Of a DNA stretch of 64,000 bases, positions 57,223 through 64,000 are shown one piece after another. Position 1 is the stretch's first letter; every line of letters begins with the position of its first letter. The position numbers and the translations under genes were made by a program. Where the stretch lies: positions 84,392 through 148,391 of the forward strand of contig CAVZRW010000012.1 in the NCBI GenBank assembly GCA_963777855.1, written 5' to 3'. Origin of the DNA: Prado023 sp963777855 (GTDB lineage: Bacteria > Actinomycetota > Actinomycetes > S36-B12 > CAIYMF01). A model generated the notes under the pieces. It did not search any database and was not told the origin of the DNA. It worked only from the letters and a program-made list of their open reading frames with translations.

Positions 57223-59213
57223 CTACCAGCCGAGCCACGTCTCGGGATCGATGAACTTCCCGCCCTTGGTGACCTCGAAGTGCAGGTGCGGCCCGGTCGA
57301 GTTGCCGGTGTTGCCCAGGTCCCCGATCTGGTCGCCGGTCTGCACGCTCTGCCCCACGCGCACGCCGATGTTCGACAGGTGGTTGTAGCTGGTCTGGTAG
57401 CCGCTGGCGTGCTGGATGACCACCCGGTTCCCGTAGGCCCCGGCGTAGCCGGCCTCGACGACCTTGCCGCTGGCGGCTGCGTGGATGTTGGTTCCGACCG
57501 GCCCGGCGAAGTCCAGGCCGGTGTGGTACCCCGAGCTCCAGTAGGGCCCGGACTGCCCGAACCGCGCGGTGAGCCGGTAGTTGCCCTTCATCACCGGAGA
57601 CGTCCTCGACTTGGCCAGGCTCTCCTTGTAGACCGCCACCTTCTTCGCGTCGTAGGCCGACTGTGCCTTCGCCTCGGCCACGGCGGCCTGGGCTGAGGCC
57701 AGCTTCTCGGTGCTGGTGGCCACCTGCTCCTCCGCGGCGGTCAGGGCGTCGTAGGCGGCCTCGCCCTCGGCCATCGCCTCGTCGAGGCGGATGCTGGCCA
57801 CCTGCGCCGCCGCATCCACCTGCTCGGCCTCCTGGGTGGAGATCCCGCCGGGCAGCAGCGCGACGATCCCGGAAGCCGCGCTGCGGGCGCTTGTCGCCGC
57901 CTGGGTCGCGGTGGACGCGGCCTCCTCGGCGGCGGCGAGCTCCTCGAGGCTGGCCGCAGCGCGATCCTGGGCGGCGGTGAGCTCCTCCTCGGCGGTGGCC
58001 AGCGACTTCTTCTGCTTGGCCCGGGTGGATTTCGCCTTGTCATGGGCCTTCTTGCTCGTGGCCGCCTTCTTCTGGGCCTTGGAGACGTCGGTGGCGCTCG
58101 CCCCGCCCTTGGGGGCGGTGGGGGCCTTGGTCGTCACGGCCGCCGCCTCGGCGGCCGCCTGGCGGTCCGCGGTCGAGCCGCTCCGGCTGGCGGCGGAGGC
58201 CTGCTCGGCGCGGGCCTCCGCGTCCAGCTCCGGATCGAGCGCCCCCTCGAGGTTGGCGACCAGCTCCTCGAGGCCGTCCTGGCTGGTCTTGCCCACGGAG
58301 GCGGCCACGGTCGGGGAGACCGAGGCGGCGACCGGGAGGGCGACGGCGCCCAGGGCCAGTGCGGCCACGGTGCCGGCCTTGAGCAGGCCGATCGGGGCCA
58401 GGCCGAGGCGGATCTCGTCGATGACCAGCAGCAGGGGCAGATCGGTGTCGGTGAGCAGGCGCATCGGGATCTCGCCGACCTGCCCCGGGCCGAGGGCCAC
58501 CTCCAGGTTCTGGGTCAGGCGCAGCCGGCTGCCCAGGGAGACGTCGCCGAGGTCGTCGATGACCAGGTCGTAGTCGCCGGACTTCAGCTGGTCGCGCACG
58601 ATGGCCCACGGGTACACGGCCTCCTCGACCGTGATCCAGGTGACGTCGAGCTCGGCCTCGGTGGCCCGTTCGACGGCCTTCTCGTACATCTCCCGCTCAC
58701 GGTTGACCACCAGCGAGCCGCGCTCGTCGTCGGAGTCGAGGTCCTCGCCGGCCGCGCCCAGGATCAGCACGTCCAGGCTGGCCCCGGCGATCGCGGCCAC
58801 CGAGACGGCAGCGTGCACGAGCAGGCCGGAGATCGGCCCGGCGCTGCGGTCGACGATGGCAAGGATGCGCCGGAACGGGTCGGGTCCCCCGAGGCGAGGA
58901 AGACCGCGAACCCGGGGATGTCGTCGTCGGTGTGCCGGGCGGTGGCCAGGAGCAGGTCGGAGAGCAGCTGCTGGGGCTCGGCGAAGTCCCGGCGGATCCC
59001 GACCCACGGGATCCCGCGCTGGGCCGCGGTCTGCAGGGCGTCGCCGATCGTGGGCTGGGCGGTCGCGGAGGCCACGACCTCCAGGGGTGGGGGCGGGTTG
59101 TCGGCTCCCCACGCAGTCAGGGCGACCGCGCCGTTGGCGTAGGCGTCGGCGATGGCCAGGGGTGCGCGGCTGTTCGGGTCGGAATCGACCAGGACGAGCA
59201 TGTCAGGCGACAT
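57223..59213 (-). CDS. M23 (LytM) peptidase with N-terminal stress-protein-like domain and coiled coil
   Basis: About 663 residues. GAGGAGG precedes ATG 59213 (MSPDMLVLVDSDPNSR). Residues about 1-265 resemble two universal-stress-protein-like halves (FRRILAIVDRSAGPISGLLV; DYDLVIDDLGD; LPLLLVIDE). A single membrane span follows (AGTVAALALGAVALPVAASV, about 276-298), then a long Ala/Lys/Glu-rich coiled coil (about 380-530). Last comes a C-terminal M23 peptidase with zinc ligands in YHTGLDFAGPVG and HLHFEVTKGG. The frame breaks once near 58890 (Ser codon lacking its third base), joining FAVFLASG to GPDPFRRILAI. M23 proteins with coiled coils hydrolyse peptidoglycan or activate amidases at division. 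A cytosolic sensor-like domain in the same chain is unusual. Confidence 0.82.
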
Positions 59214-59301
59214 GGCGGCCTCCTCAGGGGGCGTCACCGTCAGTGTGCCCCCGGGCAGGGCCTGCACGCGCAGTGAGGGCCGGGGCGGGGTCGGTGGTGT
59301 C

Positions 59302-59799
59302 TCAGCCGGCGTTGCGCCGCTGGATCACGCGGGCCTGCACCGACAGGATCCAGCCGACGAGGTCCTTGTCGATCAACGACTCCACGCGCCCGGCCACGGG
59401 GAACGGGAGGTCGGCCTTCGTGCGGGTCGAGGTGGTCAGCGTGCTGCCCGCGTCGGCCGGGACCAGCAGGCTGGTGGCCGTCGTGGTGGCCGAGGGCCGG
59501 CCGATCAGCAGCACCTCGAGACCGCCGGTCGCCTGCCCGGTGTCCAGCGGCTCCCAGGTCTGCGACCAGCGCAGGTGCACGTCGGAGGGCAGGAACCTCT
59601 TGGCCAGCTCCGGGATCCCGGGTCGGTCGGTCTCGAAGGACCAGTCCATGCTGGCGGTCGCGGTCGAGTCCGCCTGGCCGAGCTCGAGGTTGGTCACCGC
59701 GACCCCGACCTCCTCGGCGAAGGCCAGCAGGAAGGGCTCGGCGGTCAGCTCGGCCCACGCGGTGGCGGTGGGCACGGTCAGGTTCGCGACATGGTCCAT
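59302..59799 (-). CDS. DUF2505 family protein (SRPBCC-like)
   Basis: 165 residues with no membrane segment. Typical DUF2505 strands are visible: MDHVANLTVPTATAWAELTA, SMDWSFETDRPGIPELAKRF, VHLRWSQTWEPLD and SLLVPADAGSTLTTSTRTKA, ending with VAGRVESLIDKDLVGWIL. The family is actinobacterial and has a START/polyketide-cyclase-like fold; its ligand is unknown. The gene is 9 bp downstream of the NYN-domain gene on the same strand, so they are co-transcribed. Confidence 0.82.
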   Translation of the reverse strand: MDHVANLTVPTATAWAELTAEPFLLAFAEEVGVAVTNLELGQADSTATASMDWSFETDRPGIPELAKRFLPSDVHLRWSQTWEPLDTGQATGGLEVLLIGRPSATTTATSLLVPADAGSTLTTSTRTKADLPFPVAGRVESLIDKDLVGWILSVQARVIQRRNAG

Positions 59800-59808
59800 G
59801 GGGTGAGG

Positions 59809-60630
59809 CTACTTCTCCCGGGCGTGCACGTAGAGCACCTTCTGGCCGGAGCCGGGCTGCGGGCGCTCCTCGGTGCGGAAGAGGTCGGTCCGGGCGCGCA
59901 CCAGGTCCGAGAGCTTCTTGTGCCCGTACAGGCGGGGGTCGAAGTCGGGCTGGAGCTGGTTGAGGTAGTTGCCGAAGGTGCCCAGGTGGGCCCAGCCGCT
60001 GTCGTCGGCGGACTTCTCCAGGGCGTCGAGGACGAACTTGCGCGGGAACTTGTGCACCGTGGCCGCCGGCGGCTCGGGCGTCTGGTCGACCGGGGCCGGT
60101 GGCTCGGGCGCCTCGGCGGCGGGCCGCCCGCGGGTGGAGCGCGCGGCGGGCTCGATGGCCTCGCGCAGGACCTCGATGAACACGAAGCGGTGGCAGGCGT
60201 TGCGGAACGCGTCGGGGGTCTTGCGCTCGCCGAACCCCAGCACGGTCAGCCCCTCCTCGCGCAGCCGCAGCGCCAGGCCGGTGAAGTCGCTGTCGCTGGT
60301 CACCAGGCAGAAGCCGTCGAAGCGCCGGGTGTAGAGCAGGTCCATCGCGTCGATGATCAGCGCGCTGTCGGTGGCGTTCTTGCCGGTGGTGTAGGCGAAC
60401 TGCTGCACCGGCTTGATCGCGTGGCGCTGCAGCACCTTCTTCCACGAGGAGCTCGTCGGGGCCGTGAAGTCGCCGTAGATGCGCCGGACGGTCGCCTCGC
60501 CGTAGGTGGCGACCTCGGCGAGCAGGCCGTCGATCACCGCGGCCTGGGCGTTGTCGGCGTCGATGAGCACCGCCAGGCGCAGCCGGGAGTCGTCGGGCTG
60601 GGTGCCCTCGCCGCGTCGTTGAGCCGCCAT
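59809..60630 (-). CDS. NYN-domain (PIN-like) putative ribonuclease with C-terminal OST-HTH/LOTUS-like domain
   Basis: 273 residues. The N-terminal NYN/LabA-like nuclease domain shows the acidic metal ligands in RLAVLIDADNAQAAV, ATDSALIIDAMDLLY and FCLVTSDSDFTGLALRL, followed by VLGFGERKTPDAFRNACHRF. After a Pro-rich linker (residues about 165-195) a winged-helix-like domain (KFVLDALEKSADDSGWAHLG, LYGHKKLSDLVRARTDLF) matches the OST-HTH/LOTUS pattern often joined to NYN domains. The likely role is RNA binding and cleavage, substrate unknown. First gene of a pair with the DUF2505 gene. ATG 60630 has AGGTGGGG upstream; an earlier in-frame start exists but is Arg/Ser-rich. Confidence 0.85.
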   Translation of the reverse strand: MAAQRRGEGTQPDDSRLRLAVLIDADNAQAAVIDGLLAEVATYGEATVRRIYGDFTAPTSSSWKKVLQRHAIKPVQQFAYTTGKNATDSALIIDAMDLLYTRRFDGFCLVTSDSDFTGLALRLREEGLTVLGFGERKTPDAFRNACHRFVFIEVLREAIEPAARSTRGRPAAEAPEPPAPVDQTPEPPAATVHKFPRKFVLDALEKSADDSGWAHLGTFGNYLNQLQPDFDPRLYGHKKLSDLVRARTDLFRTEERPQPGSGQKVLYVHAREK

Positions 60631-60955
60631 GGGAACCCCACCTCTCGCCGGCGTCGAATGCGCCTGCCTCGATGGGGAGTCTGCCCCTCGCCGGCCCGCC
60701 AAGGCCAACTGACCCCACCGCGCGGAGGTCGTGCGGTGCCCGTGCCCTGGTTCCCGCGGTGCCCCGCGTACCCTGCGGTGCCCGCGTGCCCGGTGTGTCC
60801 CGCGGTCCCCGCGTGCCGAGCGTGGGTGTGCGCATTCTGGCGCTGGTCCGGCGTGCCGCCGGGACAGGCGGGGGAGCGCTCTCTATGATTCAGCGGCAGA
60901 ACCCCCGTCAGCGGTGATCCCCGTCCCGCTGCGGGGGTTCCCCCAGTTCCGTGGC
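60631..60955. repeat. Intergenic region with degenerate tandem repeats
   Basis: 325 bp without a supported gene. About 60735-60830 contains a run of loosely repeated units of about 18 bp built from CCCGCGGTGCCC/CCGCGTGCCC. Translated on the minus strand it gives a Gly-x-x collagen-like string in an open frame with no motif, which I read as chance. The remainder holds the promoter of the NYN gene and the end of the phosphotransferase transcript. Confidence 0.5.
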
Positions 60956-62041
60956 CTACGGCTGCCCGGCGATCACCCCGCGGGCTCGACCGACGAGGTA
61001 GGTGACGGCCGCGCCGAACTGCGCGAAGGCAGGATTGGTCGTCTGGCCGGCGCGGTAGCGGTACCAGATCTGCTGGGCGATGACCGCCAGCCGGAACAGC
61101 CCGTAGACCTCGTAGAACGCCCATCCCCCGGCTGGCAGCGCCAGGCCCGTGCGGTCCAGGTAGTGGTCGACGACCTGGGCGCGGGTCGGCATCCCGGGCA
61201 GGTTCGAGGGCTGGCGGCGGAACATCTGGAAGACCGGGTCGTCGTCGGCCTGGACCCAATAGGCCAGCGATGCCCCCAGGTCCATGAGCGGGTCGCCCAC
61301 CGTGGCCATCTCCCAGTCGAGCACCGCGCGCACCGTGGCTGGGTCCCCGGGGTCGAGGACGAGGTTGTCGAACCGCCAGTCGCCGTGGATCAGGCGGGCC
61401 GCGACGTCCTCGGGCTGGTGGGCGGCGAGCCAGGCCATCACGTCCTCGGCATCGGGCACGTCGTCGGTCAGCGCGGCCCGGTAGCGCCCGGACCAGCCCT
61501 CGACCTGGCGGCGCACGTACCCGGGGCCGCGGTAGAACGCATCGAGGCCGCTGGCCGCGACGTCGACCGAGTGCAGGGCGGCCAGGGAGTCGAACATGCC
61601 CAGCGCCAGCGCCCGGGCTGCCGGGGGGTCGAGGGCCAGCCCGGGTGGCAGGTCCCCGCGCAGGATGGTGCCGGGCACGTGGGCCATCACGTAGAACGGC
61701 GAGCCGAGCACCGACTCGTCGGCGCAGTAGCCGACCATCGCGGGGACCGCGGGGAACCAGGGGGCGAGCATCCGCTGGATCTCGTGCTCGCGGTGCATGT
61801 CGTGGGCGGTGGCCGCCTTCTGCCCGGCCGGCGGGCGGCGCATCACCAGGTCGCGATCGGCATAGCGCAGCAGGAACGTCAGGTTGGAGGCGCCGCCGGC
61901 GAACTGGCGCACCTCGGGCAGGGCCGGGGGTAGGTCCACCGGCGGGTCCACCGACGCGCGCAGCCACGTGTCGAGGGCCGCCACGTCGAAGGCGTCCTCG
62001 GCTCGGACCGGACCGGCCCCGGGAATCTCCGCGGTGGTCAT
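60956..62041 (-). CDS. Phosphotransferase (APH/ACAD10-type kinase) family protein
   Basis: 361 residues of the aminoglycoside-phosphotransferase fold in its acyl-CoA-linked branch. It shows VRQFAGGASNLTFLLRYADR (glycine loop), DLVMRRPPAGQKAATAHDMH, REHEIQRMLAP, FYVMAHVPGTILRGDLP, the catalytic LIHGDWRFDNLVLDPGD and metal-site VLDWEMATVGDPLMDLGASL. It overlaps the upstream acyl-CoA dehydrogenase gene by four bases (ATGA). The kinase plus dehydrogenase pair mirrors eukaryotic ACAD10/ACAD11, where the kinase phosphorylates a hydroxyacyl chain that the dehydrogenase partner then processes. That function is inferred here from pairing. Confidence 0.86.
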   Translation of the reverse strand: MTTAEIPGAGPVRAEDAFDVAALDTWLRASVDPPVDLPPALPEVRQFAGGASNLTFLLRYADRDLVMRRPPAGQKAATAHDMHREHEIQRMLAPWFPAVPAMVGYCADESVLGSPFYVMAHVPGTILRGDLPPGLALDPPAARALALGMFDSLAALHSVDVAASGLDAFYRGPGYVRRQVEGWSGRYRAALTDDVPDAEDVMAWLAAHQPEDVAARLIHGDWRFDNLVLDPGDPATVRAVLDWEMATVGDPLMDLGASLAYWVQADDDPVFQMFRRQPSNLPGMPTRAQVVDHYLDRTGLALPAGGWAFYEVYGLFRLAVIAQQIWYRYRAGQTTNPAFAQFGAAVTYLVGRARGVIAGQP

Positions 62042-63264
62042 CGGGGCGCGACCAGGGGGCGCAGCTCGAGGCGGGCGATGTCGCGCAGGTGCACCTCGTC
62101 GGGGCCGTCGGCGAGGCGCAGGGAGCGCAGCCCGGCCCACATCATGGCCAGCGGGGTGTCGTCGCTGACCCCGGCACCGCCGTGCACCTGGATGGCCCGG
62201 TCGACCACCTCGAGGGCCATCCGCGGGGCGACCACCTTGATGGCCGCGATCTCCTTGCGCGCGCCCTTGGCGCCCACCGTGTCGATCATCCAGGCGGCCT
62301 TGAGGGTCAGCAGGCGGGCCTGTTCGATGGCCATCCGAGACTCGGCGATCCACTCCTGGACCACGCCCTGGCGGGCCAGCGGCTTGCCGAAGGCGACCCG
62401 CTGCACCGATCGGCGGCACATCAGGTCCAGCGCCCGCTCGGCCATGCCGATGGCGCGCATGCAGTGGTGGATCCGCCCCGGGCCGAGGCGGGCCTGGGCG
62501 ATCGCGAAGCCCGAGCCCTGCTCGCCGAGGAGGTTGGTCACCGGCACGCGCACGTCGGTGAAGGTGATCTCGGCATGACCGTGCTGGTCGTGGAAGCCGA
62601 ACACCGGCACGCTGCGCACGACCTGCACCCCGGGGGTGTCGATCGGCACGAGGACCATCGACTGCTGGTGGTGCATGTCGGCCTCGGGGTCGGTGCGGCC
62701 CATCACGACCAGGACCCGGCAGCGGGGGTCGTTGGCACCGGTGCTCCACCACTTGCGGCCGTTGATCACGTACTCGTCGCCCTCGCGCTCGATGCGGGTC
62801 TCGATGTTGCGCGCGTCGCTGCTGGCCACCTCCGGCTCGGTCATCGAGAACGCGGAGCGGATCTCCCCGGCCAGCAGCGGGTCGAGCCACTGCTCCTTCT
62901 GCTCAGGAGTGCCGAACATGTGCAGGATCTCCATGTTGCCCGTGTCGGGAGCCGCGCAGTTCAGCGCCTCGGGGGCCAGCTCCGGCGACCAGCCCGAGAG
63001 CTCGGCCAGCGGGGCGTAGTCGAGCACCGACAGGCCGTGGGCCGGCTCGGTGCTGTCGGGCAGGAACAGGTTCCACAGCCCCTCGGCGCGGGCCCGGGAC
63101 TTGAGGTCCTCGACCACGGGGGGCAGGTCGTGCGGGCGCCCCGCGGCGATGAGCTCCTGGCGCTGGGCGGCGTAGACGGGCTCGGCGGGGAATACGGCGG
63201 AGTCCATGAAGGACCCCAGCCGCTCGAGGTAGTCCTGGGCCAGGGGGCTCGGTGCGAAGTCCAT
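62038..63264 (-). CDS. Acyl-CoA dehydrogenase, ACAD10/11-like
   Basis: 408 residues, FAD-dependent. Visible: APDTGNMEILHMFGTPEQKE, AFSMTEPEVASSDARNIETR (FAD-binding signature), VINGRKWWSTGANDPRCRVL, VFGFHDQHGHAEITFTDVRV, LGEQGSGFAIAQARLGPGRI, RVAFGKPLARQGVVQEWIAE and QVHGGAGVSDDTPLA near the end. The N-terminal part (FMDSAVFPAEPVY) and the MHHQQSMVLVPIDTPG segment match the ACAD10/11 branch. It lies immediately upstream of, and overlaps, the phosphotransferase gene, together making a two-gene operon for breakdown of an unusual (probably hydroxylated) fatty acid. Confidence 0.9.
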   Translation of the reverse strand: MDFAPSPLAQDYLERLGSFMDSAVFPAEPVYAAQRQELIAAGRPHDLPPVVEDLKSRARAEGLWNLFLPDSTEPAHGLSVLDYAPLAELSGWSPELAPEALNCAAPDTGNMEILHMFGTPEQKEQWLDPLLAGEIRSAFSMTEPEVASSDARNIETRIEREGDEYVINGRKWWSTGANDPRCRVLVVMGRTDPEADMHHQQSMVLVPIDTPGVQVVRSVPVFGFHDQHGHAEITFTDVRVPVTNLLGEQGSGFAIAQARLGPGRIHHCMRAIGMAERALDLMCRRSVQRVAFGKPLARQGVVQEWIAESRMAIEQARLLTLKAAWMIDTVGAKGARKEIAAIKVVAPRMALEVVDRAIQVHGGAGVSDDTPLAMMWAGLRSLRLADGPDEVHLRDIARLELRPLVAPR

Positions 63265-63440
63265 CGCTGCTCCATCCGTCGTGAGGGCCGGGGTTCCTGC
63301 GGTTCGTATGGGGCCCGTGGGGCCTGCGGCCTGTGGGCCTGTGGGAGGTGGTACCCGGGCATCGTCCCACTGGGGCGCCCGGAGCTGTCGGGGGCCCCGG
63401 CCCTGGGGGCCGTGCGCCCGGGTCTCAGGCCCTGGGCGCC

Positions 63441-63728
63441 TCACAGGTCGATCGACAGCTCCACGGTCAGGACGTCTCCGACCTCCAGTGCCTCGGCCCG
63501 GCGCACGGCATCCCGGACGGGCACCACGTAGCCGCCGTCCTTGGGGAACAGCGACGTGGTCCAGTGGGTGGCGCCCACCTGCGCGGTGACCGGGATCATG
63601 CCCCACCCGTAGGACACCGCCGGCGCGACCGCCTGGAGGGCCGCGGCCTGCTCGGTGGGAACGGTGACGAAGTGGTACGGCGAGGGCCCGCGCCAGTGCC
63701 ACAGCTCGCCGGTGAGGGTCAGGTGCAC
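63441..63728 (-). CDS. DUF1905 domain protein
   Basis: 95 residues from GTG 63728 (AAGGAG five bases upstream). The whole protein is one DUF1905 beta-barrel: LTLTGELWHWRGPSPYHFVT, GWGMIPVTAQVGATHWTTSL, FPKDGGYVVPVRDAVRRAEA and a closing VGDVLTVELSID. Function unknown; family members sometimes carry a YdeI/OmpD-like extension, absent here. It is on the same strand as the acyl-CoA dehydrogenase pair, 176 bp upstream of it; no coupling is evident. Confidence 0.85.
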   Translation of the reverse strand: MHLTLTGELWHWRGPSPYHFVTVPTEQAAALQAVAPAVSYGWGMIPVTAQVGATHWTTSLFPKDGGYVVPVRDAVRRAEALEVGDVLTVELSIDL

Positions 63729-63815
63729 GGCGGCTCCTTCGACGAGGCGGACGGGGGTTGGGACGTCAGGAGTTGTCAGGATGGCAGGGAGTGCGGTGGT
63801 TGCGCCGGGGTGGCC

Positions 63816-64000
63816 CTACCAGGGCAGGGGTGGTTCGGGGCTGTCGGTGATGGTGAGTCCGGCGGGTGTGCGCCATTGCCAGCCGAGGCGTTCGGTGGTG
63901 GGGGTTCGGCGTGGGCTGTGGGGGTGTGGGGGTGAGGGTCCAGGGGGTGTGGGTCTTGAGGTTGTGGTGGCGGCGGCAGAGGGGGCCGAGGTTGGTGGCG
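63816..64000 (-). CDS. C-terminal end of an HNH endonuclease / DUF222 (13E12-repeat) family protein, partial
   Basis: Only the last 60 or so residues are in the window, on the minus strand. They include the HNH zinc/metal core TNLGPLCRRHHNLKTHTPW and, in another frame, the family's usual C-terminal strand ERLGWQWRTPAGLTI ending just before the stop at 63816. One break between them (a Pro codon written CCAC near 63920) fits the window-wide third-base pattern. Such genes are multicopy and short-spaced in many actinomycetes; this could be one of several copies. The N-terminal DUF222 region lies outside. Confidence 0.7.
   Translation of the reverse strand, partial: PPTSAPSAAATTTSRPTPPGPSPPHPHSPRRTPTTERLGWQWRTPAGLTITDSPEPPLPW

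Noticed and set aside
60735..60830. Collagen-like Gly-x-x protein on the minus strand
   Set aside because: It exists only as an internal part of an open frame that reads out of phase through the phosphotransferase gene; the repeats are explained at DNA level.

Overview
This is GC-rich chromosomal DNA from an actinomycete. The evidence is a mycobacterial/actinobacterial type I fatty acid synthase followed by a separate AcpS, a glnA2-glnE pair, a DUF2505 protein, an edge HNH/DUF222-type gene and near-universal G/C at codon third positions. The oleA-oleBC-oleD arrangement and general gene content fit Micrococcales best, but I cannot name the genus. There is no phage, plasmid, IS element or CRISPR array; nearly everything is ordinary core or soft-core metabolism.

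Layout. 0-10 kb: end of a membrane-anchored protein, a tRNA-dihydrouridine synthase, two GH13 glucosidases on the minus strand, pyruvate phosphate dikinase, dGTPase and a DUF218 membrane protein. 10-18 kb: dnaG with a small partner gene, tRNA-Asn, trmB, a dinucleotide-binding reductase, a frame-broken membrane-associated protein, pirin under an AT-rich operator-like promoter, and mutY. 18-27.5 kb: GH3 glycosidase, the long-chain olefin operon oleA-oleBC-oleD with overlapping genes, and a secreted PhoX-like (DUF839) protein behind a PHO-box-like direct-repeat array. 27.5-34 kb: tRNA-Met, a CPBP protease, a flavinylated FMN-binding protein with a ferric-reductase-like membrane flavoprotein, and a large sarcosine/dimethylglycine dehydrogenase. 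34-44.6 kb: panB, a DHA2 MFS pump, an AAC(3)-like acetyltransferase, nadE, glnA2 and glnE. 44.6-57.2 kb: the fatty-acid locus, with fas-I, acpS, a fused biotinyl/carboxyltransferase protein and a convergent TetR regulator. The fas promoter carries a perfect inverted repeat. 57.2-64 kb: an M23 peptidase carrying a cytosolic stress-protein-like domain, DUF2505 and NYN-domain genes, a phosphotransferase/acyl-CoA dehydrogenase pair, a DUF1905 protein and the edge HNH gene.

The most striking signal is not a gene. Reading frames break at many places: ppdK, mutY, GH3, panB, MFS, glnE, M23, a few small genes, and dozens of times in fas. When I realigned each break to the expected protein, essentially every one fell on the third base of a codon. 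Usually the codon carries two bases where one is expected, and the two are synonymous alternatives (CTG+CTC written CTGC; TTC+TTT written TTCT; CAT+CAC written CATC; ACT+ACG written ACTG). Less often the third base is missing. Random sequencing errors, pseudogene decay and programmed frameshifting do not predict this. It looks like a consensus made from two or more closely related alleles whose wobble-position differences were aligned as gaps. I therefore annotate these loci as genes that are probably intact in the real organism(s), and state where each frame breaks.
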